Origin: Methanobacteriota archaeon
Lineage (GTDB): Archaea; JACRDV01
Assembly (NCBI GenBank): GCA_024860865.1
Contig: JACRDV010000153.1
Location: 1-12,331, forward strand
Length of the DNA stretch: 12,331 bases
Direction of reading: 5' to 3'
In this document: positions 1 through 7,646 of the stretch, piece after piece
How positions within the stretch are numbered: position 1 is the stretch's first letter
Layout of the letters: the number at the start of each line of letters is the position of its first letter
Notes under the pieces: generated by a model
What the model was told of the DNA's origin: nothing
Database searches by the model: none
What the model saw: the letters and a program-made list of their open reading frames with translations, nothing else
Program-made: the position numbers and the translations under genes

Positions 1-1017
1 AAAAGTGCCATCTCTCCCAAAGACAAATTCTGGATAAATTACGCCCCCATTTTCTTCCCCGCCAACATAAGCATTCATTTCCTTAAGAGCTTTTGAAACA
101 TAAACATCTCCAACCTTAGTCTTAACTATTTTTGAACCGAACATTTTTGCGATATCATCGATTACCTGCGATGTTGCAACTGTAGTTATGACTGGCTCGC
201 CCGGTTTAGCTTTAAGAAGATAAAATGCTAAAATAGCAAGAGTTCGATCCCCAGATAAAATATTTCCATTTTCATCAACAACAACACAGCGGTCTCCATC
301 TCCATCATGGGCAATTCCAAGGTCAGAACCTGTTGCAATAACAGCTTTTGAAAGATCTTTTAAATTCTCTGGAGTTGGCTCAGAATCTCGTCCAGGAAAT
401 GTCCCATCGAGCTGAGAATTAAGGGTTATAATCTGACATCCAAGTTTTTGTAATAAAAATGGGGTGGTTAAACAAGTTGTTCCATTTCCAGGGTCAACAA
501 TTACTTTCAATTTAGTATTTTTAACTGGGCCTCTATCAACTAAGTCAAGAATAGTGTTATTATATGTATCAAGAAAATTTAAGTTAGTAATTTTTCCAAC
601 TTTGTTCCAAGGAACATAATTAAACTTACCTTCAAACAGTATTTTTTCAATTGGTTCTGCTTCTTCCTTTGAAATTCCAATTCCATATTTACCAAGAAGT
701 TTAATCCCATTATATTCAGGTGGGTTATGAGAAGCTGTTATAACTGTTCCACCATCTGCCTCCAAATATTTCGTTGCAAATTGAACACATGGTGTAGGGG
801 CTATTCCAATTGAAATTATGTTACAACCGGTGCTTACTAAACCAGAAACAACTGCGCTCTCTAACATCTCACCAGAAAGCCTAACATCTCTTCCAATCAC
901 AACAGTTTTATTTCCTCCGAGGAATGTGCCGAATGCTGCCCCAATTTTATAGGCCAATTCAGGGGTCAAAGTTTTTCCAACAATACCCCTTGTGCCAAAT
1001 GTTCCGAAGAGACTCAT
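1..1017 (-). CDS. glmM: Phosphohexomutase (archaeal GlmM / PMM-PGM type), 3' end off window
   Basis: This is an alpha-D-phosphohexomutase, a cytosolic enzyme moving phosphate between C1 and C6 of a sugar through a phosphoserine, in nucleotide-sugar and polysaccharide precursor synthesis. The first 339 codons are present. The phosphoserine loop TASHNPP is at residues 94-100 (Ser96), the metal loop DGDGDR at 238-243 and the sugar-binding loop GGEENGG at 319-325. The C-terminal phosphate-binding domain, usually about 110 residues, lies beyond the left edge. The start is ATG at 1017; an ATG 8 nt upstream is out of frame and stops after three codons. GEENGG, rather than the bacterial GEMSGH form, is typical of archaeal enzymes annotated as phosphoglucosamine mutase. 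Those enzymes are often promiscuous, so glucosamine, glucose or mannose phosphate could be the real substrate. It is transcribed away from the neighbouring winged-helix gene. Confidence 0.93.
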   Translation of the reverse strand, partial: MSLFGTFGTRGIVGKTLTPELAYKIGAAFGTFLGGNKTVVIGRDVRLSGEMLESAVVSGLVSTGCNIISIGIAPTPCVQFATKYLEADGGTVITASHNPPEYNGIKLLGKYGIGISKEEAEPIEKILFEGKFNYVPWNKVGKITNLNFLDTYNNTILDLVDRGPVKNTKLKVIVDPGNGTTCLTTPFLLQKLGCQIITLNSQLDGTFPGRDSEPTPENLKDLSKAVIATGSDLGIAHDGDGDRCVVVDENGNILSGDRTLAILAFYLLKAKPGEPVITTVATSQVIDDIAKMFGSKIVKTKVGDVYVSKALKEMNAYVGGEENGGVIYPEFVFGRDGTF

Positions 1018-1067
1018 GCTCTCATCTAATGCAATTTGTGTTAAAACGTATTTTCTTACTTACTTGA

Positions 1068-1083
1068 ATTTATAATATTTTTA
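1068..1083 (-). promoter_or_regulatory. Possible TATA box for the phosphohexomutase
   Basis: Read on the minus strand this is an A/T block containing ATATTATAAAT, centred about 57 bp upstream of the ATG at 1017. Archaeal transcription usually starts about 25 bp downstream of the TATA box, which would give a leader of roughly 30 nt. The whole region is A/T-rich, so the exact box is uncertain. Confidence 0.35.
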
Positions 1084-1120
1084 AAACTGATTTGATAATC
1101 GAGGCTGATATAAGCAGTAT

Positions 1121-1136
1121 AAGAAGCTTGCTTCTT
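1121..1136. repeat. Perfect 7-bp inverted repeat in the divergent intergenic region
   Basis: AAGAAGC (1121-1127) and its exact complement GCTTCTT (1130-1136) are separated by TT. It sits midway between the two divergent genes and is distinct from the operator-like repeat at 1176-1202. It could be a protein-binding dyad. The 2-nt loop makes it a poor RNA hairpin unless the inner pairs open. Role unknown. Confidence 0.5.
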
Positions 1137-1175
1137 CTATAAATTGCCAACTAATGTTAAATTTATTATCTTTAA

Positions 1176-1202
1176 ACAACAATTATATATAAATATTGTT
1201 GT
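1176..1202 (+). promoter_or_regulatory. Operator-like inverted repeat surrounding the TATA box of the winged-helix/nucleotidyltransferase gene
   Basis: ACAACAAT (1176-1183) and its exact reverse complement ATTGTTGT (1195-1202) flank an 11-bp spacer, TATATATAAAT, which is the best TATA box upstream of the ATG at 1217. The half-site centres lie 19 bp apart, close to two helical turns, as expected for a dimeric DNA-binding protein. A bound protein would block access of TBP/TFB. The TATA box lies about 28 bp before the start codon and there is no Shine-Dalgarno sequence, so the transcript is probably leaderless or nearly so. Autoregulation by the winged-helix product is an inference. Confidence 0.6.
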
Positions 1203-1216
1203 AATAAAATAATAAT

Positions 1217-2884
1217 ATGAAAAGAAAAGAAATCGAAGCATTGCTGTTGCTACGAGAGCGAGCATTAACGATAAATGAATTAGCGAGAAGCTTAAAATTA
1301 AGTTACTATTGGACCTCAGCGATAGCGAGGCTTCTTATAAAAAAAGGTTACGCAAGAAAGGATGGAAAAATAGGACTTACTCCCACAGCTAAAACAGCAC
1401 TTTTTATTAGGTTATCACGTAAGTATAATCTGACCACCTTATTAGTAGACCCGCATGAAGAAGTTTTGCTAATTCTATTAGATCCACTATCACTCGCATT
1501 AATACAAAAAAAGACATCACTCGCGCACGCAACAACTTATAAAGCTCTCAATACTTTAATGCAAATAGGTGCTATCAAAAAAATTAGTGGTCAATATTTA
1601 GTATCAGATAATGAGCTTAAAAACTTTCTATTGATTCTAAAAGAGGAGAAAGAAATAGCTGGTATTGAGACATATGCAACCATAATTTACTCTAATTATT
1701 TTAAATTAAAAAAAGTTCCAATTGGTACGAAAGCACAGGGAAGCTTGACAGCTTTCTCTCTTTTTAAAAATTACGGCATTGAGTATTATACAACTTATGA
1801 TTATTATATCCATCCTGAAAAAAAGGTTTCAATTGAAGAAATTTTAATTCATTCGCTACTTTGTTCTGAAACTAAAATTGACATAGCAATGTGTGCAGTA
1901 TTCTATGTTAAAAATAAAGCTATAATAGATAATACTAAAGCAAAAAAAATTGCCAAAGAATTAGGAATATTTCAACTGTGGAGTGATCTTCAAAATTATG
2001 TTAAAAATATACCGGTGAAATTCTCCGATAAATTTCCTTCGTGGAAAGAGTTTGTAGAAAAAGCTTCACTTTACGGTTTACAGATTTACCAACCGCCTCC
2101 TTTAAAAACATATTTAGATATTTTTGATAAAATTGGGAGTGCTTTAGAAAAACCACTAAGAATCTACGTTTTTGGCGGACAAAACATGCTTATGCGCGGG
2201 TTAAAAGCTGCAACAAAAGACGTAGATATAATTGTTGAGAATGAAAATGATTTTAAAATCCTTAATAGCACCCTTCGTGCCATAGGTTATTCTCCGGTCG
2301 CAGAGATCACGTTAGAGGATAAAAAGCTCTCTCCAAGCGGCATATACATCGCTGAGAAGTTACCAAGATTAGATGTTTTTACAAAAACTATTGCAGGTGC
2401 TTTCACTTTAACTGAGGATATGAAAAAGCGAGCAGAACCAAGAAAATACAATAAACTAATTGTGGGGTTGTTAAGCCCGAATGATATATTCCTGCTTAAG
2501 GCAATAACCGATAGGGAAGGAGATATAGAAGATATGAGCATATTGGCGCGCACATCGAACCTTAATTGGAAAAATATATTCAGAACCTACATGGAAGAAG
2601 AAAAACTAACTAAAAGGCACTTTTGTTTTACAATCCTGGATAATATAGAGATACTACAAGAGAAGTATGATGTCAAAATTCCATTTCACAGAAAGTTGGT
2701 TAGCCATTGTACAGATGCAACTATTATAGACGCTGTTTCAAAGGGATGTAAGACGGTAAAAGAGATAAAAAAGTTAATTGATTTTCCTGAACATCATATA
2801 AGAAATAGAATAAATGTGCTTGCCAAGAAGGGGGAAATAAAGAAGAAAATAAGAAAGAAGAAAATATTATTGCAACCTATCTAA
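1217..2884 (+). CDS. Winged-helix regulator fused to an AbiEii/DUF6036-like nucleotidyltransferase
   Basis: This 555-residue protein appears to join regulator and enzyme in one chain. Residues 1-60 look like a winged helix (ELARSLKLS, helix-turn-helix) and 85-130 like a second one. Residues 150-290 form a middle domain with an EEILIHSLL segment at 207-215, reminiscent of AbiEi-type antitoxins. The nucleotidyltransferase lies at about 312-445: GG at 320-321, metal ligands in TKDVDII (Asp335, Asp337), a third acid in RLDVF (Asp386), and a K-x(3)-DR-x(2)-D-x(2)-D signature (Lys428, Asp432, Arg433, Asp436, Asp439). Residues 500-545 form a third winged helix with a Lys-rich tail. The order suggests an AbiE toxin-antitoxin pair in a single polypeptide, but toxicity, substrate and target are unknown; a standalone regulator or RNA/protein nucleotidylating enzyme is equally possible. 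There is no signal peptide or membrane segment. The stop faces mptE at 16 bp. Confidence 0.8.
   Translation: MKRKEIEALLLLRERALTINELARSLKLSYYWTSAIARLLIKKGYARKDGKIGLTPTAKTALFIRLSRKYNLTTLLVDPHEEVLLILLDPLSLALIQKKTSLAHATTYKALNTLMQIGAIKKISGQYLVSDNELKNFLLILKEEKEIAGIETYATIIYSNYFKLKKVPIGTKAQGSLTAFSLFKNYGIEYYTTYDYYIHPEKKVSIEEILIHSLLCSETKIDIAMCAVFYVKNKAIIDNTKAKKIAKELGIFQLWSDLQNYVKNIPVKFSDKFPSWKEFVEKASLYGLQIYQPPPLKTYLDIFDKIGSALEKPLRIYVFGGQNMLMRGLKAATKDVDIIVENENDFKILNSTLRAIGYSPVAEITLEDKKLSPSGIYIAEKLPRLDVFTKTIAGAFTLTEDMKKRAEPRKYNKLIVGLLSPNDIFLLKAITDREGDIEDMSILARTSNLNWKNIFRTYMEEEKLTKRHFCFTILDNIEILQEKYDVKIPFHRKLVSHCTDATIIDAVSKGCKTVKEIKKLIDFPEHHIRNRINVLAKKGEIKKKIRKKKILLQPI
2835..2868 (-). terminator. Possible oligo-T terminator for the mptE operon
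   Basis: On the minus strand this stretch is an almost pure pyrimidine run with repeated T blocks, starting 33 nt beyond the mptE stop. Archaeal termination relies mainly on U-rich tracts. Here the run is the complement of the A-rich codons for the Lys-rich tail of the convergent gene, so the composition could be driven by coding alone. Confidence 0.3.
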
Positions 2885-2900
2885 GCTGTAAATTTGCTAT

Positions 2901-3638
2901 TCACTCTCTATACGATTTTAAAAAATTATCAAGTGTAAAAGAAGAAACGAATGGTATGTTTGGAATTCCTTCGGTACTTAGATTTAGAAGTTGACTTTTT
3001 CCATTAATTGCTAACCAACTCAATAATTCTTTTGCAAAAGATAGTTTTTTTGCTTGAATATCGTTTTCAGCTCGATTTAAGTCCATACCCGCTAAAATTA
3101 TCAGCTGTGCTCCTAGTTCTTCAGCCATAAATGCACAGCGGTCGCCATCAGAAAAACCGCCGAAGTTCCATAAGTTGGAAAAAGGTTCATTTTGAGTTGT
3201 TCCCAATAATAGCCCGATAAATTTATGCACTTCATCCAAAAGATGGATATTATCACTGTGAGCGTGTATAATAACAATTGACCCCTTTGAATTCGCTAGA
3301 ACAAGGTCCTCGATTTTTCCATCTAAATCAGTAATGATAGCATTCGGTAGAATTTTATTCTCTATTAAAGTTGAAGTGGCTCCATCTGCTGAAAAAATGA
3401 AAAATTTACTTTTAAAATCTTTTAAAACATTTAAATGCTCAACTAAAGACTGCCCCTTCCCAAAGATTAGAACAATTCTTTTTTGTTTTATTTGGTCCCT
3501 TAAATTAGACAAAGAAGCAAGTTTTTTTGTTCGAAGGATTTGACTTAAAATTTCTGCAGCTTTTTTATCGCGCTTTTGATTATAATGCAAAGTTTGACAA
3601 ATTTTATTATACCAAGGTTGCCATTCTGAAAATTTCAT
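2901..3638 (-). CDS. mptE: 6-hydroxymethylpterin diphosphokinase, MptE type
   Basis: MptE (DUF115) transfers pyrophosphate from ATP to 6-hydroxymethyl-7,8-dihydropterin, the step before joining the pterin to its aryl partner in tetrahydromethanopterin or archaeal folate synthesis. It is unrelated to bacterial FolK. The 245-residue product carries the family's motifs in order: GKGQS (60-64), ADGA (84-87), TDLDG (103-107), HAHSDN (125-130), GGFSDGDR (160-167) and GMDL (184-187). The acidic and histidine residues are expected to bind metal and phosphate. Its ATG at 3638 overlaps the ileS stop as ATGA, with GAGAG upstream as a modest ribosome binding site, so translation is probably coupled to ileS. 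It is the last gene of the minus-strand block. Confidence 0.9.
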   Translation of the reverse strand: MKFSEWQPWYNKICQTLHYNQKRDKKAAEILSQILRTKKLASLSNLRDQIKQKRIVLIFGKGQSLVEHLNVLKDFKSKFFIFSADGATSTLIENKILPNAIITDLDGKIEDLVLANSKGSIVIIHAHSDNIHLLDEVHKFIGLLLGTTQNEPFSNLWNFGGFSDGDRCAFMAEELGAQLIILAGMDLNRAENDIQAKKLSFAKELLSWLAINGKSQLLNLSTEGIPNIPFVSSFTLDNFLKSYRE

Positions 3639-6600
3639 TTAATTCTCTCAATTGCAATTCTAAATTTTTCTTCTTCAATTTCCCAATCTTTTTTGTATGC
3701 CTTTTCGCCAGGTTGGATTCGGCCTAATTTATTGAGAGTTAACTGATTTCCTCGAACTTCCCTTAAAATATAAGGCACATTTATCTTTAATAGCTCTACT
3801 GTTTCACTTTCTTCTGCCTCAACATTAACTAAAATTCTTTCTTCCTCGCGAAGATCCATTTCTTTGCGCATTTGTTGGATTCTCCGAATGACTTCACGTG
3901 CTAATCCTTCAGCTAAAATTTCGCGGCTTATTCTAGCATCCACATAAATCTTGGTATTCCCGAGAACACTTGAACTAATATATTCTGGGGTTGTCTCTTC
4001 AAAAATAACTTCTTCAGGCAATATCTCGACTGTTCCATCACTTAATGTTAGTTCAAATTTTTTATTACGATCAAATGCCTCTCTGACAATACGCCCATCG
4101 ATATCTGAGAGCGCAGCTAAAATAAATCCTGCTCTTTTTTTATATTTAGGGCCTATCTTATCCATCAGTGGTTTAACTTGAATTCTAATCTCAGAAAATT
4201 CTTCGTTTGGTTCTAGCAATTGAATTTCTTTAGCATTAGCTTGAGCTAAAAGAATCGACTTTAAATTTTCAATTGCTTGTTTTATAGTTAAACTCTCTGG
4301 TAGAATTGTAATCCTTTGAACGGGTCGTCTTAACTTTAGATTTGCTTTCTGCCTTGCACTTGAGATAGCCTCAATCAAGCCCTTGATTGCCCTCATCTGA
4401 TCTTCTAGAGTTGGTACAATTAATTCGTCTTTTTGTTTTGGCCAATTGCATATGTGAATGCTTTCGGGAGCTTCAGAACTAACGTTCCTAACAAGGTTTT
4501 GATACATTTCTTCAACTATATAAGGCGCTATTGGTGCCATCACTCTAAGCAAAGTTGTAAGAGTTTCATATAAAGTATAATAAGCTGAAAGTTTTATTGG
4601 ATCTTCTACTTCAATCCAAGTTCTTTTTCTGATTAATTTAACATACCAGTGGCTTAAATCTTCTATTACAAATTCATTTAATGCTCTAGCAGCTTTATGA
4701 AGTTGATATTCTCCCATGTTATAATTAAGTTCTTTGAGCAATGAGTTTAATCTTGAAAGAAGCCATTTATCTTCTATGTAAAGATAATTTTTAATTTTTT
4801 CAAATGTAACTTCACTAGGATTAAATTTGTCAAGACACATGAAAGTTGTTGCAAATACATAGATGTTCCAAAAAATACCAAACATTTTATTGATTGTTTC
4901 AACTTCTTCTAAATTAAACCTAAGGTCTTCCCATGGAGCAGTTGTCCACAATAAATAGAACCTAAAAACATCAGCACCGTACTTTTCAATAACTTCCTCA
5001 GGTTTGATCACATTGCCTAAAGATTTTGACATTTTTCGGCCAATTTTATCCAGCATAAATCCGTGCATTAGAACTGATTTGTATGGAGTGCTGTTAAAAG
5101 CAATTAACCCAGTCCCCAGTTGCGAGTAAAACCAACCGCGAGTTTGATCGTGTCCTTCACAAATAAAGTCGGCGGGCCACCATTCTTTAAAATAATGCTC
5201 TGATCTGGGGTAACCCAAGCATGCCCAAGATGCGACACCGGAATCAATCCACACATCTAATACATCTTGCACTCGTGCCATTCTACCGCCGCAATTGCAG
5301 TTTAAAGTTATTTCATCAATCCAAGGGCGGTGATAGTCTTCGGGAATTTTTCCAAATTTTTGTTTGATCTCCTCAATGCTTCCGACTACCACATGATTTT
5401 TGCATTTTTCACAAATCCAAATTGGAATTGGAATGCCCCAGTATCGCTGCCTGGTAATACACCAATCTCTTATATTTTCAATCCAATCCCTGAACCTAGC
5501 TGATCCTGCCCACTCAGGTATCCATTTTACTTTTTCAATTTCTTCGAGCATTCTTTGCCTCAATGCAGTAGCTTTTAAGAACCACTGCTCAGTTGCGCGC
5601 AAAATAATCGATGTTTTACACCTCCAACAGTGGCCGTACCTGTGAACTATTGTTTCGAAATAAAGCATCAACCCTTTTCGCTTTAAATCAGCTATAATTT
5701 CATGATTTGCTGTTTTTACATACTTGCCAGCATATTTGCCGCCTTCCTGTGTAAAGTTTCCACTTTGGTCTACTGGACAAAAAATTGGTAAAGCATTCGC
5801 CTTTCCAATTTCAAAATCTTCCGGCCCATGCCCAGGTGCTATATGAACGCAACCAGTTGTACCTTCACCAATAACAACTATCTTGCTCAAAACCACTCTA
5901 CAAATATTTTCAAAATTAAGTGGAACTTCCTCTTTCAAAGGGTGTGTATATTTTAATCCTTCAATTTTCTTTCCAGGAAAAGTTTCTAAAATCTTATATT
6001 GAAACTTTAATTTCTGAGCCAGCTGTTCAACCAAATCTTTTGCCAATATATAAATTTCATTTCCAACTTGAGCTTTAACGTATTCAAAATCAGAATGAAC
6101 TGCAACCGCTAAATTTGCAGGTAGAGTCCAGGGCGTAGTTGTCCAAATCAAGATAAACTCATTTGGTTTATCTCTCACAGGAAATTTAACATAAATTGAA
6201 GGGTCTTCAACATCTTCATATTCAATTTCATAATTACTAGCAAGTGCGGTCTCACATCGTGGACACCAATTCACTACGCCCAAATCCTTGTATAACAAAC
6301 CCTGTTCATGACTTTTCTTAAGCGTCCACCAGGCTGCATTAATAAACTCGGGCTGAACTGACATGTATGCATTGTCCCAATCCATCCAAACTCCAATACG
6401 CCTGAACTGTTCAGTCATTCTATCCTTGTATTTAAGAGCAAATTCTTTGCATTTTTTAACGAATTCCCTAACACCAACTTTAGTTTCAATCTCTTTCTTG
6501 CTTTTAATTCCAGTTGTCTCTTCTACTTTGACTTCAATTGGCAATCCGTGCATATCCCAGCCTGGTTGATCTCTGACATGATAACCAAGCATTGTTTTAT

Positions 6601-6811
6601 GGCGAATTATTACGTCTTTAATTACCTTATTCCAAGCTGTTCCTAAGTGAATTTCACCTGTAGTGTAAGGAGGGCCATCCATGAAGAAGAATTTAGGTCC
6701 AGTTTTTCTTTTTTCTTTAGTCTTTTCGTAAATCTTGTTTGCTTCCCACCATCTCTGAACTCTCTGCTCCAACTCCAGTAGATTTAGCTGTTTTTGAGCT
6801 CCTCTGATCAT
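3635..6811 (-). CDS. ileS: Isoleucyl-tRNA synthetase
   Basis: This cytosolic class I synthetase charges tRNA-Ile and edits misactivated valine. The 1058 residues match the full-length archaeal/eukaryotic type. The HIGH-equivalent HLGT is at 55-58, the CP1 editing domain begins near residue 190 with TTTPWTLP at 224-231, and KMSKS is at 593-597. Cysteine pairs that probably bind zinc include NWCPRC (181-186), a HCWRC pair, and a later ICEKC plus CNC set. The tail holds the anticodon-binding helical domain and a long archaeal-type C-terminal extension. The ATG at 6811 is supported by GGAGG at 6819-6823 with a 7-nt spacer. It lies 56 nt after the stomatin gene and overlaps mptE by 4 nt, so it is likely mid-operon. 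No missing motif or frameshift is seen. Confidence 0.97.
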   Translation of the reverse strand: MIRGAQKQLNLLELEQRVQRWWEANKIYEKTKEKRKTGPKFFFMDGPPYTTGEIHLGTAWNKVIKDVIIRHKTMLGYHVRDQPGWDMHGLPIEVKVEETTGIKSKKEIETKVGVREFVKKCKEFALKYKDRMTEQFRRIGVWMDWDNAYMSVQPEFINAAWWTLKKSHEQGLLYKDLGVVNWCPRCETALASNYEIEYEDVEDPSIYVKFPVRDKPNEFILIWTTTPWTLPANLAVAVHSDFEYVKAQVGNEIYILAKDLVEQLAQKLKFQYKILETFPGKKIEGLKYTHPLKEEVPLNFENICRVVLSKIVVIGEGTTGCVHIAPGHGPEDFEIGKANALPIFCPVDQSGNFTQEGGKYAGKYVKTANHEIIADLKRKGLMLYFETIVHRYGHCWRCKTSIILRATEQWFLKATALRQRMLEEIEKVKWIPEWAGSARFRDWIENIRDWCITRQRYWGIPIPIWICEKCKNHVVVGSIEEIKQKFGKIPEDYHRPWIDEITLNCNCGGRMARVQDVLDVWIDSGVASWACLGYPRSEHYFKEWWPADFICEGHDQTRGWFYSQLGTGLIAFNSTPYKSVLMHGFMLDKIGRKMSKSLGNVIKPEEVIEKYGADVFRFYLLWTTAPWEDLRFNLEEVETINKMFGIFWNIYVFATTFMCLDKFNPSEVTFEKIKNYLYIEDKWLLSRLNSLLKELNYNMGEYQLHKAARALNEFVIEDLSHWYVKLIRKRTWIEVEDPIKLSAYYTLYETLTTLLRVMAPIAPYIVEEMYQNLVRNVSSEAPESIHICNWPKQKDELIVPTLEDQMRAIKGLIEAISSARQKANLKLRRPVQRITILPESLTIKQAIENLKSILLAQANAKEIQLLEPNEEFSEIRIQVKPLMDKIGPKYKKRAGFILAALSDIDGRIVREAFDRNKKFELTLSDGTVEILPEEVIFEETTPEYISSSVLGNTKIYVDARISREILAEGLAREVIRRIQQMRKEMDLREEERILVNVEAEESETVELLKINVPYILREVRGNQLTLNKLGRIQPGEKAYKKDWEIEEEKFRIAIERIK

Positions 6812-6823
6812 AGGCTAGCCTCC
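6812..6823 (-). promoter_or_regulatory. ileS ribosome binding site next to a 10-bp palindrome
   Basis: GGAGG (6823-6819) is 7 nt upstream of the ileS ATG. The spacer plus the last bases of this site form the perfect palindrome AGGCTAGCCT (6812-6821). As a hairpin it would have only four pairs and a 2-nt loop, so it is not clearly a structural switch. Confidence 0.6.
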
Positions 6824-6867
6824 GAAGTATGTAAATCAACAATCCGAGAGAGAAAAATGTTTGACCT

Positions 6868-7635
6868 TCACTTCTTTTCTTCGGTTCTAGAACTGGGTTG
6901 AAAAAAGCGAAGCATCTCAATTGGGAATAGAATCGTCACATTCTTCTCAGCAGCTACTTCAAGCATTGTTTGGAGATATCTTAGTGTAATTGGATCTGTA
7001 TTCAATACTTTAGCAGCTTCGCTCAATTTTTCGGCTGCTTGAGCTTCAGCTTCAGCCATAATTACTCTTGCCCTACGTTCTCGCTCAGCTTCTGCTTGTC
7101 TAGCCATAGCCCGATACATTCCTTCAGGGATGACTACATCCTTAACCTCAACTGCTGAAACTTTTATTCCCCATGGATCAGTAGCCATATCAATAATTTC
7201 TTGCAACCTTTTGTTAACCTTCTCTCGTTCAGCTAGCAACTCATCTAAGACCGCATGGCCAATCACACTTCTTAAGGTTGTTTGCGACATCATAGAAGTT
7301 CCATATGTATAATTCTCAATTTGAGTTACAGCTTTATTTGGATCAAATGCCCTAGCATAAACAACAGCATTTACTTTAACAGGTACATTATCCCTGGTAA
7401 TCGCATCTTGGGATGGAACATCTATTACAAAAGTCCTTAAATCGACCTTGACCATTCTGTCCACAATTGGGATTAAAAAGAATATACCAGGGCCTTTAGC
7501 CCCAATAAGCCTCCCTAGCCTAAACACAACTCCTCTCTCATACTCTCGCAGAACTTTGATTGAACTCCAAAGCAGAAACAAGAAAATTAGAACTACTGCT
7601 ATGATCGCAAGAAACGTTGCAGGAGGAAGCGGCAT
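6868..7635 (-). CDS. Stomatin/SPFH membrane protein paired with NfeD
   Basis: This is a 255-residue member of the stomatin/prohibitin (SPFH/band 7) family, membrane scaffolds that oligomerise and partner with NfeD proteases. A hydrophobic anchor spans residues 7-23. The SPFH core follows with REYERGVVFRLGR and IPIVDRMVKVDLR, and the ITRDNVPV stretch typical of slipins. An Ala/Glu/Arg-rich coiled coil follows (QAEAERERRARVIMAEAEAQ), then a hydrophobic C-terminal segment. The start is ATG at 7635: GAGGTGA at 7646-7640 lies 4 nt before it. A TTG at 7659 would add eight residues encoded by the ribosome binding site itself and is less likely. The nfeD stop codon lies inside that ribosome binding site. 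This is the archaeal arrangement known from Pyrococcus horikoshii PH1510/PH1511, in which the protease cleaves the stomatin's C-terminal region. Confidence 0.93.
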   Translation of the reverse strand: MPLPPATFLAIIAVVLIFLFLLWSSIKVLREYERGVVFRLGRLIGAKGPGIFFLIPIVDRMVKVDLRTFVIDVPSQDAITRDNVPVKVNAVVYARAFDPNKAVTQIENYTYGTSMMSQTTLRSVIGHAVLDELLAEREKVNKRLQEIIDMATDPWGIKVSAVEVKDVVIPEGMYRAMARQAEAERERRARVIMAEAEAQAAEKLSEAAKVLNTDPITLRYLQTMLEVAAEKNVTILFPIEMLRFFQPSSRTEEKK

Positions 7636-7639
7636 TATT

Positions 7640-7646
7640 TCACCTC
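7640..7646 (-). promoter_or_regulatory. Stomatin-gene ribosome binding site containing the nfeD stop codon
   Basis: GAGGTGA, a near-perfect match to the archaeal anti-Shine-Dalgarno, is 4 nt from the ATG at 7635. Its last three bases are the nfeD TGA stop. This fixes the stomatin start and implies coupled translation. Confidence 0.8.

Noticed and set aside
1318-1327. AGCGATAGCG shared with the hairpin at 10127-10136
   Set aside because: One copy is in coding sequence and the other in a leader; a single shared 10-mer in 12 kb is within chance.
2287-2553. Antisense 88-codon frame inside the nucleotidyltransferase domain
   Set aside because: It lies wholly opposite the conserved motif region of a real gene and has no family features.
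5400-5645. Plus-strand 81-codon frame opposite ileS
   Set aside because: It is a mirror of the conserved synthetase coding sequence, without promoter or ribosome binding site.
6717-6920. Minus-strand 67-codon frame bridging stomatin and ileS
   Set aside because: It overlaps both well-supported genes in another frame, has no recognisable motif, and the ileS start and ribosome binding site lie inside it.
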